From Streptomyces sp. CGMCC 4.7035 (GTDB taxonomy: Bacteria > Actinomycetota > Actinomycetes > Streptomycetales > Streptomycetaceae): a DNA stretch of 64,000 bases. The DNA is taken from positions 868,001 to 932,000 of the forward strand of contig NZ_CP134053.1 of the NCBI RefSeq assembly GCF_031583065.1, given 5' to 3'. The notes beneath the pieces are model-generated. The model was not told the DNA's origin. It ran no database searches and was given only the letters and a program-made list of their open reading frames with translations. The translations under genes were made by a program, and so were the position numbers. Positions 30,865-40,393 of this stretch are shown piece by piece (the stretch's first letter is position 1; every line of letters starts with the position of its first letter).

Positions 30865-31070
30865 ACTGCAAGGCCTCCGCCGGGGACGCCTCTGAACTGG
30901 CGTGGTTCAAGAGCAGCTACAGCGACGGTAACGAAGGCGACTCCTGCGTCGAGATCGCCACCACCCCCGGTACCGTCCACGTGCGCGACTCCAAGAACAT
31001 CGCCGGCCCCCGGCTCGCGCTCAAGCCAGAGGCCTGGGCCGACTTCGTGGCGTACGCCGCCGAGGGCTGA
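30861..31070 (+). CDS. DUF397 small protein
   Basis: 69 residues. LAWFKSSYSDGNEGDSCVEIA and VHVRDSK are the two signature stretches of DUF397, and the tail is LKPEAWADFVAYAAEG. It is translationally coupled (4-base overlap) to the WhiJ-like regulator and probably controls its activity. It ends 4 bases from the convergent RNA-repair gene. Confidence 0.9.
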   Translation: MNCKASAGDASELAWFKSSYSDGNEGDSCVEIATTPGTVHVRDSKNIAGPRLALKPEAWADFVAYAAEG

Positions 31071-31074
31071 GCGC

Positions 31075-33861
31075 TCACCTCAGGGTTGGTACCTCGCCCC
31101 CCTCAGCCCTCGTCAGCGTGACCCCCGTCAGGCCTCGCAGTCTGCGTTCCGCGACAACTGCCAGGTGGCCGGGGGTCGGCGGGGTGGAGCCCAGGCCGAT
31201 GGCGTAGCGGACGGGGTTCGTGGCGTAGGGGCGGGGCCATGCGTGGCAGTCGGGAACCGTTGCCGAGAGGTTGGTGACGAGGGCCCGCATCCTGCCCCGT
31301 ACCCGGCCCTCGTCCGCGTCCGCGCCCACCGTCACGACCGCCCAGGCCGCGTGGCGGCGGTGGAGCGGGGGAGGGGCGAGGAGTTCGGCCCAGGGGTACG
31401 GGTCCGGGCTCGCGTCCAGCAACTCCCAGGCGCGGAACAGCTCTTGGGTGATGAGGTCGCGCATGCCTGCCGTGACCTGGTCCGTGCAGGGGCGCATCGG
31501 GGCGGAGGGGGTCGTGATGGTGAGGGGGAGGGGCTGATCGCCCGCCCTCCCCACCGGCTCGCGCCAGTCCCAAGCCGCCCACGTCGCGAAGAAGTGCCGC
31601 AGGAGATCACCCGGTGGCAGGTCGCCCGCCTCGCTCGCGGTGCGGGCCGCCAGGACGGACCAGGCCAGGCCCGGCAGACCTCCGAACGGTGCCGAGTCCA
31701 GGCCCCGGGCCTTCGCCCATGCCTTGACCTGCGTGGCCAGCCGGGTGAAGGCGGGCCCGTGTGCGCCCACCGAGGCGACCACCGCGTCGGCATCGCTCAC
31801 CGCGCTGAGCGCGATCGCCGCCGCCTCGCCCAGCTCGGCCCGCCGGTCCACCGCCTCGGTGGGGTCCATCGAGCCGGTGGCGACCACGACCAGGTCCACA
31901 TCCAGCCCGTCGACCCGCAGCCGCAGGCCGGGTACGCGGGCCCCGACCACCTCGCGCACATCGGTTGCTTCGGGGATCGCGGAGGTCAACTGTTCCTGCA
32001 CGGCGGCGAGTTCGACCGTGCCGGGCAGTGCCGCCACCAGGTCCAGGTCCGCATCGGGCAGCGCGCAGCCCATGCGCCGGGAGCCGACGACATGCACGAC
32101 GCCGTCGGAGAGGGCGTCCTCGATGCGGCGGGTGATCCCCTCGGCCACCCGCTCCATGTCCTCCGCCCCGCCCTGCGCGGCCTCCTCCGTCCAGCGGACC
32201 TCTCCCGTCCCCAGCGCCACCGTGCCCCGTACCCGCATCGGCTCGTCTCCCCGCCGCGACAGCAGCGCCAGCTCGCCGACCCTGACCGGCATCGGCGTGA
32301 GCCGGGCCTCGCAGACTGCGGCCAGGGCGTTCGGGAAGGTGGTGCGGCCCAGGCTCAGGTGAGGGGTGAAGCCGGCGTGGCGGCCACGGCAGCGGGGGAA
32401 GTGGCGCAGGAGCGTGCTGTGCAACTCGGTCCACGGTTCCTCACCTGCGGCCGCCGGGTCGAGCCAGACGGTGGCGTAGTCCCGATGGCCGAACCAGTGC
32501 ACGCCCTCCAGCCGGGCGTCGAAGGGTGCCGTGGTGGCCGTGGTGGCCGTCGCGATCACCGATGCCGCCTGTTCGAAGGCGTGTTCCGGTACGAATCCGA
32601 AGAGCACGTTGACGTGTGGGGGCCAGCGGCGGATCTGCGGGTCGTGGTCCCGGCGGATGTCCTGAAGCGGCGGCCACAACTCCTGGGGTGGGATCCACGC
32701 CAGGGCCGTGCGGGGCGTCGGCTGTACGTCCAGACGGTCGAGGGCGTCCGACTCCGAAGCGTCCGGAGCATCCGCCGTCACCTCGACCCGCACACCGTAG
32801 TGATCGGAGATGTACAGCCCTTCCGCCGTGGGCTCGTCGCCGTACAGCGCGGCCCGCCGTACCCGCAGACCGTCCCCTCGCAGCAGCACCCGGTCCAGCC
32901 GGGAAGCCCGGCCGGTCAGGGACGCGACCGCGGCCAGCGGGTTGGTGCCCGGGTCGAAGGTCGGGGTCGTGTCGTGGGCGCCGTGCGTCTCGCTCCACGC
33001 GTCCCGCATCCCCAGCGTCAGCTGCGGTGTGTCACCGCCGTCGTTGAAGTCGCCGAGCAGGAGCAGATCGGCGTCCAGGCTTGCCAATCCCTCGGCGACA
33101 CGGGTCAGCTCGGCATCGCGGCGGCCGGCTCCGTTCTCGGAGTGGTCGCTGCTCAGATGCGTGGCCGCGACGACGAGGGGGCGCGTGCCCGCCTCCACGA
33201 CCAGCGCGGTCACCGCCTTGTGCGGGCCCAGTTCATGGTGCGCGGCCTCGCGGACGGGCAACCGGCTCAGGAGCAGCAGACCGCACTCGTCCACGTCCCG
33301 GCCCCGCGGGTCCGTCCCCAGCGTCCAGTCGGCCCGCACCCATGGCTCGCGCAGCAGCAGGGCGAGGAGTTCCGCCTCGACCTCCTGCAACGCGATCACG
33401 TCCACGTCGGCGTCGCGCAGGGCGCGCAGCAGCAGAGGCCTGCGCCGGGCGCTGTCGATGCGGTCGGCGTCGTACCGGTCCCAGAGGGTGTTCCAGGTGA
33501 GCACCCGCACACTGCCCGAGGCGACCCCGTGCGGCGAGCGTGTGGGCACCCAGTCCTCGCCGTCCCAGGCATGCGGCGTACGGGCCGTGAAGAACGGCGC
33601 CCGGAGCAGCCGAGCCTCCCGTACCCGCCCGGCATCGGTCGCGTCGATCCGGTCCACACCCGTGGTCCGGTCCCACACCAGCTCACCGTCGGCCTCGAAG
33701 AACAGCACCCGGTGCCAGGGGATCTCGCCTCCGGGCACGAACGCGGGCAACGGCACGCGCTTGGGCGCGGCCCCGCGCTGGAGGACGCCCAGCACGAAGC
33801 GGGCCGGGTCGAAGCGCGCGTCCCATTGCACCCGGTGATAGATCTCCTCGCTGGTACGCAC
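31075..33861 (-). CDS. Four-domain RNA-repair protein: DUF504/MJ1316-EEP-2H phosphoesterase-nucleotidyltransferase
   Basis: 928 residues. Residues 1-73 are a DUF504/MJ1316 domain ([26 protein letters not shown]). Residues 117-363 are an endonuclease/exonuclease/phosphatase domain with N124, E160 (ALQEVE), D271/N273 (LLGDFND) and the SDH triad at 352-354. Residues 400-560 form a 2H/LigT-like phosphoesterase with H416-V-N and H501-L-S; the first motif has Asn where Thr or Ser is usual. Residues 575-830 are a poly(A)-polymerase/OAS-like nucleotidyltransferase (GSRRMG at 593, catalytic Asp 605, 607 and 656). The C-terminus is unassigned. It lies 34 bases downstream of the RNA ligase-kinase gene on the same strand. 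The domains fit trimming, end healing and nucleotide addition on cleaved RNA. Domain calls are firm; the pathway is inferred. Confidence 0.87.
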   Translation of the reverse strand: MRTSEEIYHRVQWDARFDPARFVLGVLQRGAAPKRVPLPAFVPGGEIPWHRVLFFEADGELVWDRTTGVDRIDATDAGRVREARLLRAPFFTARTPHAWDGEDWVPTRSPHGVASGSVRVLTWNTLWDRYDADRIDSARRRPLLLRALRDADVDVIALQEVEAELLALLLREPWVRADWTLGTDPRGRDVDECGLLLLSRLPVREAAHHELGPHKAVTALVVEAGTRPLVVAATHLSSDHSENGAGRRDAELTRVAEGLASLDADLLLLGDFNDGGDTPQLTLGMRDAWSETHGAHDTTPTFDPGTNPLAAVASLTGRASRLDRVLLRGDGLRVRRAALYGDEPTAEGLYISDHYGVRVEVTADAPDASESDALDRLDVQPTPRTALAWIPPQELWPPLQDIRRDHDPQIRRWPPHVNVLFGFVPEHAFEQAASVIATATTATTAPFDARLEGVHWFGHRDYATVWLDPAAAGEEPWTELHSTLLRHFPRCRGRHAGFTPHLSLGRTTFPNALAAVCEARLTPMPVRVGELALLSRRGDEPMRVRGTVALGTGEVRWTEEAAQGGAEDMERVAEGITRRIEDALSDGVVHVVGSRRMGCALPDADLDLVAALPGTVELAAVQEQLTSAIPEATDVREVVGARVPGLRLRVDGLDVDLVVVATGSMDPTEAVDRRAELGEAAAIALSAVSDADAVVASVGAHGPAFTRLATQVKAWAKARGLDSAPFGGLPGLAWSVLAARTASEAGDLPPGDLLRHFFATWAAWDWREPVGRAGDQPLPLTITTPSAPMRPCTDQVTAGMRDLITQELFRAWELLDASPDPYPWAELLAPPPLHRRHAAWAVVTVGADADEGRVRGRMRALVTNLSATVPDCHAWPRPYATNPVRYAIGLGSTPPTPGHLAVVAERRLRGLTGVTLTRAEGGEVPTLR

Positions 33862-33895
33862 CGTTCAGACCTCTCTCAGACCTTCCTCGGACCCC

Positions 33896-35557
33896 TCAGA
33901 CCTCTTCCTCGACGGTCCCGCTCGTCCCGATGTACCAGGTGCGATGCGCGTCGCCGGGATACGGCGGGCCGAAGCGGCGCAGCTGGGCGGTGAGCACCTC
34001 GGGCGGCACCGGGTGCTCGCGGCGGGCGTTGCGCCGTATCAGTTCGTCTTCGTCGACCAGGACCACGGCGTGCGTGGTCAGGGCGTCGCGGCGGTGGGCG
34101 ATCGCGTGCACGACCGAGCGCTGCTGCTTGTTGAGGGACGTGGCGTCCCACACCACGGTCCCTCCGGCGGCCAGGGCCCTGTCCAGCCGGTCGAGCCCCT
34201 CGCGCAGGACCTCCTGGTTGGCCCGCTGGTCGGCGCGTGCGCCGCGTGCCTCGCGCAGATCGTCCAGGGAGACGTACGCGTCGACGCCGGACAGCCCCCG
34301 GGCGAAGGTGCTCTTGCCGCTGCCTGCCGGGCCGACCATCTGGATCAGTTGCGGGAAGGCGCCGGACCGCCAGCGCCAGGTCGCCGCGACAGCCTCGTCG
34401 ACACCGCCGATCCGCCCCTGCGCGTACGCCTCCCGCGCCTCGGCCCGGCACCGCACGGCCGCGTCGGCCGGCAGCTCGGCGAACGCCTCCCGCAGCGCAC
34501 CCTCGTCCATGCCACCGATGTCCTCGACGTGCAGCGCCGACCACTCCACCTGTTCGCGTGCCTGGTCCGTGCCCGCTGTGGCCCGGGCGACCGCGTGCAG
34601 CAGACCCAGGTCGGCGGCGTAGGACAACCGCACCAGGCCGGCCCGCCGGTCCTTGTCCGGATACGGCCGGTGCAGCGCAGGGTTGAGCCCCACGAGATCG
34701 ACGACACGGCGGGCGAGCGGCATGCCCACCACGTCGGCGAGACGCGCCGCGAGACGCGCCCGTTGACCCTTGTGCAGCAGCGCGGCCAGTACGCCGGTGA
34801 GCCGCTCGTCCCCCGACCACGCGGCCGGATCGAACCGGTCGGCGGCCTGCGGATCCCCCTCGCCGGGCAACCCCAAGGCCGCGTCCAGCGCCGCCGCGTC
34901 GACAGGCGCACCCGAACGCACCGCCCACAGCACGGCCCCCGCTCCGAGTCCGTTCTCGACGACGGCGGCATGCATCCAGTGCGTGTCCGTCCGCACATGT
35001 CCGGCCCGCACCCACTTGGCCACACGCTGCCCGAACTCCTCCGCGCCGAACCCGGCCACGACCCGGACGACGTATCCCTCCTGCCGCCCGGGATCCAGCC
35101 GCAGAGCGCGCAGCGCCCGCTCGTCGAACACGCCTCGCCACAGCACGCGCGGCACGGGGATGCCGAGCCCGCGCAGAAACGCCACCGTCCGGTCCCAGTC
35201 CAGGCAGCGGCCGGCGGCGTCCCACACAGAGAAGCCGTAGAAATAGCTCTCCAGGGTGTCGTACGCGATCGAGTGCCGGGCGTACATGTTCTCCCCGCAC
35301 ACCCGCCAGCCCTCGGGTATGGCGTGGCCGATGCGTGCCTGGAGTGCCTTGACCCAGGTGCGGGAGGGGTGGTGGGCCGAGTCGAGCGAGCGGGCGTGCA
35401 GGCCGTCGGAGTACAGCGTGGTGTTCTCGCCGTCGAGCTTCTCGGTGACGACGACCTCGCGGCCGCGCAGCCCGGCCAGGTCGGTGACCCGGAGGTCATC
35501 GGCACTCGCGCCGGGGGACCAGGGCAGATGCCGGGTCCGCGGATACTGCGTACGCAT
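33896..35557 (-). CDS. RNA ligase-polynucleotide kinase fusion
   Basis: 553 residues. The N-terminal half is an ATP-dependent RNA ligase: nucleophile Lys40 in EKLDGEN (motif I), YFYGFSVWD (about 105-113), EGYVVR (160-165, motif IV) and VAKWVR (179-184, motif V). A helical middle region (about 210-390) is unassigned. The C-terminal third is a P-loop kinase (GPAGSGKSTFA at 409, VVWDATSLNK at 468) resembling 5'-OH polynucleotide kinases. Together they could phosphorylate a 5' end and seal it to a 3' OH. ATG 35557 has a GGGGGA site upstream. First gene of a two-gene operon with the four-domain protein, which could supply 3'-end healing and trimming. Confidence 0.88.
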   Translation of the reverse strand: MRTQYPRTRHLPWSPGASADDLRVTDLAGLRGREVVVTEKLDGENTTLYSDGLHARSLDSAHHPSRTWVKALQARIGHAIPEGWRVCGENMYARHSIAYDTLESYFYGFSVWDAAGRCLDWDRTVAFLRGLGIPVPRVLWRGVFDERALRALRLDPGRQEGYVVRVVAGFGAEEFGQRVAKWVRAGHVRTDTHWMHAAVVENGLGAGAVLWAVRSGAPVDAAALDAALGLPGEGDPQAADRFDPAAWSGDERLTGVLAALLHKGQRARLAARLADVVGMPLARRVVDLVGLNPALHRPYPDKDRRAGLVRLSYAADLGLLHAVARATAGTDQAREQVEWSALHVEDIGGMDEGALREAFAELPADAAVRCRAEAREAYAQGRIGGVDEAVAATWRWRSGAFPQLIQMVGPAGSGKSTFARGLSGVDAYVSLDDLREARGARADQRANQEVLREGLDRLDRALAAGGTVVWDATSLNKQQRSVVHAIAHRRDALTTHAVVLVDEDELIRRNARREHPVPPEVLTAQLRRFGPPYPGDAHRTWYIGTSGTVEEEV

Positions 35558-35708
35558 GGTGAACGTTCCCCCGTGACAACCGACCTACCTGATCAGCGTA
35601 GGAGCGCGGGGTGGCCGCGGGCGAGCGGATTACGCGCGGCTCGTACGGGCACCGTCCCGCCATGTCGCGGGCGGAGCAGAACCCACGGACCACGGTCGGC
35701 CCGGCTGC

Positions 35709-35867
35709 TCACCAGCCGAGGTGAGTGAGACTTCGGCCGAGCACGTACGGTGCCTCCGCCGCCCTGACCACCTCGGCGGCCTTGCGTTCCACCTCGGCGA
35801 GGAATGCGGGCGGGGCTGTGCGGGCGGCTTCCTCCGCGCCGAAGGCGTATTCCCAGGTCCAGCTCAA
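35709..35867 (-). CDS. Short toxin-like partner of the DUF6247 gene, probably truncated
   Basis: TTG 35867 overlaps the stop of the DUF6247 gene (TTGA). The frame reads SWTWEYAFG, then PPAFLAEVERKAAEVV, and stops after 52 residues. This resembles the first half of the roughly 80-100 residue proteins, possibly RelE-like, that often follow DUF6247 genes in Streptomyces. The second half, with its beta-strands and catalytic positions, is missing. It is either a remnant or an unusually short member. Confidence 0.4.
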   Translation of the reverse strand: MSWTWEYAFGAEEAARTAPPAFLAEVERKAAEVVRAAEAPYVLGRSLTHLGW

Positions 35868-36211
35868 GTGCGTACTGCCTTCATGGCCTCGTCCAGGACG
35901 CCACTCAGCTCCCGCAGGGCGTCCCGGGCGATGGCCGCGTTCTCATGCTCCAGGTTGCTCTTGGTCCGGGCGTGTCGGGCGGCGAGGTCGGGGCGGCGGG
36001 CGACCTCGATGTCCCTGGCCCAGGCCAGGACCCAGCTCCGCACCGGGCTGAGGGACTGCCACTCCACGGCCTTGGCGAACGCCTCGTCCTTCGTCCGCTG
36101 CATCTCCGGCAGGCGCCCGGGATCGACTACGGCGAGGGCGGCCCGCAGGGCGTCAGGGGTCTGCTCGGGGCGCGGCACCAGCTCGTGTCCGTGGTCGGCC
36201 TGCGTGCTCAT
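35864..36211 (-). CDS. DUF6247-like protein, possible antitoxin
   Basis: 115 residues from ATG 36211, preceded by a near-perfect GGGAGGA site. TPDALRAALAVVDPGRLPEM, then a central helix with SPVRSWVLAWARDIEVARRP, matches my recollection of DUF6247 proteins; that assignment should be checked. No catalytic residues are evident. The next frame overlaps its stop, as in toxin-antitoxin pairs. It reads away from the S10 operon. Confidence 0.6.
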   Translation of the reverse strand: MSTQADHGHELVPRPEQTPDALRAALAVVDPGRLPEMQRTKDEAFAKAVEWQSLSPVRSWVLAWARDIEVARRPDLAARHARTKSNLEHENAAIARDALRELSGVLDEAMKAVRT

Positions 36212-36776
36212 GGAGTCCTCCCGAGAGTGCACTGGCCAGGTTAGTCGTCCGGGACGGCCGGGGTGGGGCGCGAACATTGATGTGCGTTCCCCGGTCAACC
36301 GTTACGCAGGTGGGAGCGGCCGTTTTCGCCGAGGAGATCGCTTCGGAGGCGCCCCGCAGTCGCTGGGTTTGATCCACGCCACTCCGGGGGTAACCTCTAC
36401 GGCCCGATTGGCCAGCCCCCCGCTCCGTATGGCAGACTGTCCGAGTTGCTCGGTCGAGTGTTGATGCTGCGCGCCTCCCGCCGGGAGGACCGGAAGCGAG
36501 TCCCACAGTACTCGTCGCCCTAACTGCCTCACGGCAGCGCTGGGGCGGACGTACGGGAATCTTCCGGGAAGTGTGAGTGCGACACCGGCCAGGCGCCCGG
36601 TGGGCCCCTCGCCCCTGGTCTGCGGTTCCGGAAGGGCCGTGCTTACCCGCTAGGGATGTTCGAGCAAGGGACATCCGTGTCGGCGGGAGCGCGACACGCC
36701 CGACCGCGTGGGTCGGAGAGAAGGGCTGGAACGCCGGGTTCCAGAGCGTTAAAAGAGACAGGACTACGGAGTAGCC
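36212..36776 (+). promoter_or_regulatory. S10 operon upstream region
   Basis: 565 bases without a supported gene. A possible promoter is TTGATC (36369-36374) with TAACCT (36391-36396) at 16-base spacing, giving a leader of more than 350 bases. Further palindromes lie at 36474-36488. The segment ends with the hairpin element also seen before rpsL. The promoter call is tentative. Confidence 0.4.
36692..36716 (+). promoter_or_regulatory. Leader hairpin shared with the str operon
   Basis: 24 of 25 bases match 17098-17122, including the whole CCCGACC-GCGT-GGGTCGG stem-loop. It lies 60 bases before the rpsJ start. Confidence 0.55.
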
Positions 36777-37085
36777 ATGGCGGGACAGAAGATCCGCATT
36801 CGGCTCAAGGCCTACGACCACGAGGTCATCGACTCCTCGGCGAAGAAGATCGTCGAGACGGTGACCCGCACTGGTGCGTCGGTCGCGGGCCCGGTGCCGC
36901 TGCCCACTGAGAAGAACGTGTACTGCGTCATCAAGTCGCCGCACAAGTACAAGGACTCGCGCGAGCACTTCGAGATGCGCACGCACAAGCGCCTGATCGA
37001 CATTCTCGACCCCACCCCCAAGACCGTTGACTCTCTGATGCGACTCGACCTCCCGGCCGGTGTCGACATCGAGATCAAGCTCTGA
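36777..37085 (+). CDS. rpsJ: Ribosomal protein S10
   Basis: 102 residues ([36 protein letters not shown]). S10 is a 30S head protein; in other bacteria it is also the NusE partner in transcription antitermination. It is the first gene of the S10 operon. A hairpin leader element also found ahead of rpsL lies 60 bases upstream, and rplC starts 17 bases downstream. Confidence 0.98.
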   Translation: MAGQKIRIRLKAYDHEVIDSSAKKIVETVTRTGASVAGPVPLPTEKNVYCVIKSPHKYKDSREHFEMRTHKRLIDILDPTPKTVDSLMRLDLPAGVDIEIKL

Positions 37086-37102
37086 GGGTCGGTGAGCTGA
37101 GA

Positions 37103-37747
37103 ATGGCTAAGCAGATCAAGGGCATCCTGGGCGAGAAGCTCGGCATGACGCAGGTGTGGGACGAGAACAACCGTGTTGTTCCGGTCACCGTCGTCAAGGC
37201 CGGCCCCAACGTCGTCACCCAGGTCCGCACGAACGACGTCGACGGCTACGAGTCGGTCCAGATCGCCTTCGGCGAGATCGACCCGCGCAAGGTGAACAAG
37301 CCCCTCAAGGGTCACTTCGCCAAGGCCGACGTCACCCCGCGTCGTCACCTCGTCGAGATCCGCACCGCGGACGCCTCCGAGTACACGCTCGGCCAGGAGA
37401 TCACCGCTGAGGTGTTCGAGGCCGGCGTGAAGGTCGACGTCACCGGCAAGAGCAAGGGCAAGGGCTTCGCCGGTGTCATGAAGCGTCACAACTTCAAGGG
37501 CCTCGGCGCCGGTCACGGCGTTCAGCGCAAGCACCGCTCGCCCGGTTCCATCGGTGGCTGCGCCACCCCGGGCCGTGTGTTCAAGGGCGTCCGCATGGCG
37601 GGTCGCATGGGCAACGAGCGTGTCACCACCCAGAACCTGACCGTCCACGCCGTTGACGCGGAGAAGGGTCTGCTGCTCATCAAGGGCGCGGTTCCCGGTC
37701 CGAACGGCGGCCTCGTCCTGGTCCGCACCGCGGCCAAGGGGGCCTGA
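37103..37747 (+). CDS. rplC: Ribosomal protein L3
   Basis: 214 residues, beginning [18 protein letters not shown]. The [20 protein letters not shown] loop that reaches towards the peptidyl-transferase centre is intact, including the Gln that is often methylated. L3 is an early 50S assembly protein. Position between rpsJ and rplD is standard; rplD starts 8 bases later. Confidence 0.98.
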   Translation: MAKQIKGILGEKLGMTQVWDENNRVVPVTVVKAGPNVVTQVRTNDVDGYESVQIAFGEIDPRKVNKPLKGHFAKADVTPRRHLVEIRTADASEYTLGQEITAEVFEAGVKVDVTGKSKGKGFAGVMKRHNFKGLGAGHGVQRKHRSPGSIGGCATPGRVFKGVRMAGRMGNERVTTQNLTVHAVDAEKGLLLIKGAVPGPNGGLVLVRTAAKGA

Positions 37748-37755
37748 GGTAACCG

Positions 37756-38412
37756 ATGAGCACTGTTGACATCCTTTCGCCTGCCGGCGAGAAGACCGGT
37801 AGCGTCGAACTCCCCGCGGAGATCTTCGGCGTGGAGAAGGTCAGCATCCCGCTGATCCACCAGGTCGTCGTCGCGCAGAACGCGGCTGCCCGCCAGGGCA
37901 CGCACAAGACCAAGACCCGCGCCGAGGTCCGTGGTGGTGGCCGCAAGCCGTACCGCCAGAAGGGCACCGGCCGCGCCCGTCAGGGCTCGACCCGCGCGCC
38001 GCAGTTCGCCGGTGGTGGCGTCGTGCACGGTCCCGTGCCGCGTGACTACTCGCAGCGGACCCCGAAGAAGATGAAGGCCGCGGCCCTGCGCCACGCCCTC
38101 ACCGACCGGGCCCGCCACAACCGCATCCACGTCGTCACCGGCGTGATCGAGGGCGAGACCCCCTCCACCAAGGCCGCCAAGACGCTGTTCGGCAAGATCT
38201 CGGAGCGCAAGAACCTGCTCCTGGTCGTCGAGCGCGCCGACGAGGCCGCGTGGCTGTCCGCCCGCAACCTGCCCCAGGTCCACATCCTGGAGCCGGGCCA
38301 GCTGAACACGTACGACGTGATCGTCTCGGACGACGTGGTCTTCACCCAGGCCGCTCTCGAGTCCTTCGTCGCCGGCCCGAAGGCCAACGACACCGAAGGG
38401 AGCGAGGCCTGA
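37756..38412 (+). CDS. rplD: Ribosomal protein L4
   Basis: 218 residues. The extended loop that lines the peptide exit tunnel is visible ([20 protein letters not shown]), a region where macrolide-resistance changes arise; no insertion or deletion stands out. L4 represses the S10 operon in E. coli; whether it does so here is unknown. Its stop overlaps the rplW start by one base (TGATG). Confidence 0.98.
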   Translation: MSTVDILSPAGEKTGSVELPAEIFGVEKVSIPLIHQVVVAQNAAARQGTHKTKTRAEVRGGGRKPYRQKGTGRARQGSTRAPQFAGGGVVHGPVPRDYSQRTPKKMKAAALRHALTDRARHNRIHVVTGVIEGETPSTKAAKTLFGKISERKNLLLVVERADEAAWLSARNLPQVHILEPGQLNTYDVIVSDDVVFTQAALESFVAGPKANDTEGSEA

Positions 38413-38831
38413 TGGCTACGCGTCACCCGAGCATCGCCTCCAAGGCGGCCAAGGCCGCCAAGGCCGCGCGCGTCGCCAAGGCGAAGCGCCACGCCACCGA
38501 GGGCAAGAACACCGTCGTCACCCCGGTGAGCAAGTCGTACACGGACCCCCGTGACGTCCTGCTGAAGCCGGTCGTGTCGGAGAAGAGCTACGCGCTCCTC
38601 GACGAGAACAAGTACACGTTCATCGTCGACCCGAACGCCAACAAGACCCAGATCAAGCAGGCCGTCCAGGCGGTCTTCTCGGTCAAGGTCACCGGGGTCA
38701 ACACGATCAACCGCCAGGGCAAGCGCAAGCGCACGAAGACCGGTTTCGGTCAGCGTGCCGGCAGCAAGCGCGCGATCGTGACCCTCGCCGAGGGCGACCG
38801 TATCGACATCTTCGGCGGTCCGACCGCCTAA
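38412..38831 (+). CDS. rplW: Ribosomal protein L23 with N-terminal extension
   Basis: 139 residues, about 40 more than E. coli L23. The extra N-terminus is Ala/Lys-rich ([17 protein letters not shown]). The core starts at about [19 protein letters not shown]23 sits at the tunnel exit and docks trigger factor and SRP. The start is fixed by the one-base overlap with the rplD stop. Confidence 0.95.
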   Translation: MATRHPSIASKAAKAAKAARVAKAKRHATEGKNTVVTPVSKSYTDPRDVLLKPVVSEKSYALLDENKYTFIVDPNANKTQIKQAVQAVFSVKVTGVNTINRQGKRKRTKTGFGQRAGSKRAIVTLAEGDRIDIFGGPTA

Positions 38832-38871
38832 GGGCGGTCCGGATCGTCCGATATCGGACGAGGACTGAGAA

Positions 38872-39708
38872 ATGGGAATCCGCAAGTACAAGCCGACTAC
38901 GCCGGGCCGTCGTGGCGCCAGCGTCGCCGACTTCGTCGAGGTCACGCGGTCCACGCCGGAGAAGTCGCTGGTCCGTCCCCTGCACAGCAAGGGCGGCCGT
39001 AACAACGCCGGTCGTGTGACCGTTCGCCACCAGGGTGGCGGACACAAGCGCGCCTACCGCGTGATCGACTTCCGTCGTCACGACAAGGACGGCGTGCCGG
39101 CGAAGGTCGCGCACATCGAGTACGACCCCAACCGCACCGCGCGCATCGCGCTGCTGCACTACGCCGACGGCGAGAAGCGCTACATCCTCGCCCCGCGCAA
39201 CCTCCAGCAGGGTGACCGCGTCGAGAACGGTCCCGGGGCCGACATCAAGCCGGGCAACAACCTGGCCCTCCGCAACATCCCGGTCGGTACCACGATCCAC
39301 GCGATCGAGCTCCGTCCCGGTGGCGGTGCCAAGTTCGCTCGTTCCGCCGGTGCCTCCGTGCAGCTGCTCGCGAAGGAGGGCGCCTACGCCCACCTGCGCA
39401 TGCCGTCCGGCGAGATCCGTCTCGTCGACGTCCGCTGCCGCGCCACCGTCGGTGAGGTCGGCAACGCCGAGCAGAGCAACATCAACTGGGGCAAGGCGGG
39501 CCGCAAGCGGTGGCTGGGCGTTCGCCCGACCGTCCGTGGTGTGGTCATGAACCCGGTTGACCACCCGCACGGTGGTGGTGAGGGCCGGACCTCCGGTGGT
39601 CGCCACCCTGTGTCCCCGTGGGGCAAGAAGGAAGGCCGTACTCGTTCCGCCAAGAAGGCGAGCAACAAGTACATCGTCCGCCGCCGCAAGACGAACAAGA
39701 AGCGCTAA
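38872..39708 (+). CDS. rplB: Ribosomal protein L2
   Basis: 278 residues. It contains the conserved C-terminal segment [13 protein letters not shown] with the His needed for peptidyl-transferase function in E. coli, and the basic end [18 protein letters not shown]2 is required for joining of the subunits. Standard S10-operon position, 40 bases after rplW. Confidence 0.98.
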   Translation: MGIRKYKPTTPGRRGASVADFVEVTRSTPEKSLVRPLHSKGGRNNAGRVTVRHQGGGHKRAYRVIDFRRHDKDGVPAKVAHIEYDPNRTARIALLHYADGEKRYILAPRNLQQGDRVENGPGADIKPGNNLALRNIPVGTTIHAIELRPGGGAKFARSAGASVQLLAKEGAYAHLRMPSGEIRLVDVRCRATVGEVGNAEQSNINWGKAGRKRWLGVRPTVRGVVMNPVDHPHGGGEGRTSGGRHPVSPWGKKEGRTRSAKKASNKYIVRRRKTNKKR

Positions 39709-39720
39709 GGACGGGTTGAG

Positions 39721-40002
39721 ATGCCTCGTAGCTTGAAGAAGGGGCCCTTCGTCGACGACCACCTGATGAAGAAGGTGGATGTCCAGAACGAAGCCGGCAC
39801 CAAGAACGTCATCAAGACCTGGTCCCGTCGCTCGATGATCGTCCCGGCCATGCTCGGCCACACGATCGCGGTGCACAACGGCAAGACCCACATCCCGGTG
39901 TTCGTCACCGAGTCGATGGTCGGCCACAAGCTCGGCGAGTTCTCGCCGACGCGCACCTTCCGGGGTCACGTCAAGGAAGACCGGAAGTCGAAGCGCCGCT
40001 AG
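39721..40002 (+). CDS. rpsS: Ribosomal protein S19
   Basis: 93 residues ([38 protein letters not shown]). S19 forms a 30S head complex with S13 and contacts A-site tRNA and the intersubunit bridge. It starts 12 bases after rplB, with GGGTTGAG-type ribosome site. Confidence 0.98.
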   Translation: MPRSLKKGPFVDDHLMKKVDVQNEAGTKNVIKTWSRRSMIVPAMLGHTIAVHNGKTHIPVFVTESMVGHKLGEFSPTRTFRGHVKEDRKSKRR

Positions 40003-40045
40003 TAGCGGATCGCATTCAGACACGTAAGTAACTGAAGGGACAACC

Positions 40046-40393
40046 ATGGAAGCCAGGGCCCAGGCGCGGTACATCCGCGTCACGCCCATGAAGGCCCGCC
40101 GCGTGGTGGACCTCATCCGTGGCATGGACGCCACGGAGGCCCAGGCTGTTCTGCGATTCGCTCCGCAGGCAGCCTCCGTGCCGGTCGGCAAGGTGCTCGA
40201 CAGCGCCATTGCCAACGCCGCGCACAACTACGACCACACGGACGCCACCTCGCTGTTCATCAGCGAGGCGTACGTCGACGAGGGCCCGACCCTGAAGCGG
40301 TTCCGTCCGCGTGCCCAGGGCCGTGCCTACCGGATCCGCAAGCGGACCAGCCACATCACCGTGGTCGTCAGCAGCAAGGAAGGAACCCGGTAA
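40046..40393 (+). CDS. rplV: Ribosomal protein L22
   Basis: 115 residues ([20 protein letters not shown]). The beta-hairpin that lines the exit tunnel ([20 protein letters not shown]) is complete, without the deletions known in macrolide resistance. The stop TAA shares its last base with the rpsC ATG (TAATG), so the two are coupled. Confidence 0.98.
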   Translation: MEARAQARYIRVTPMKARRVVDLIRGMDATEAQAVLRFAPQAASVPVGKVLDSAIANAAHNYDHTDATSLFISEAYVDEGPTLKRFRPRAQGRAYRIRKRTSHITVVVSSKEGTR

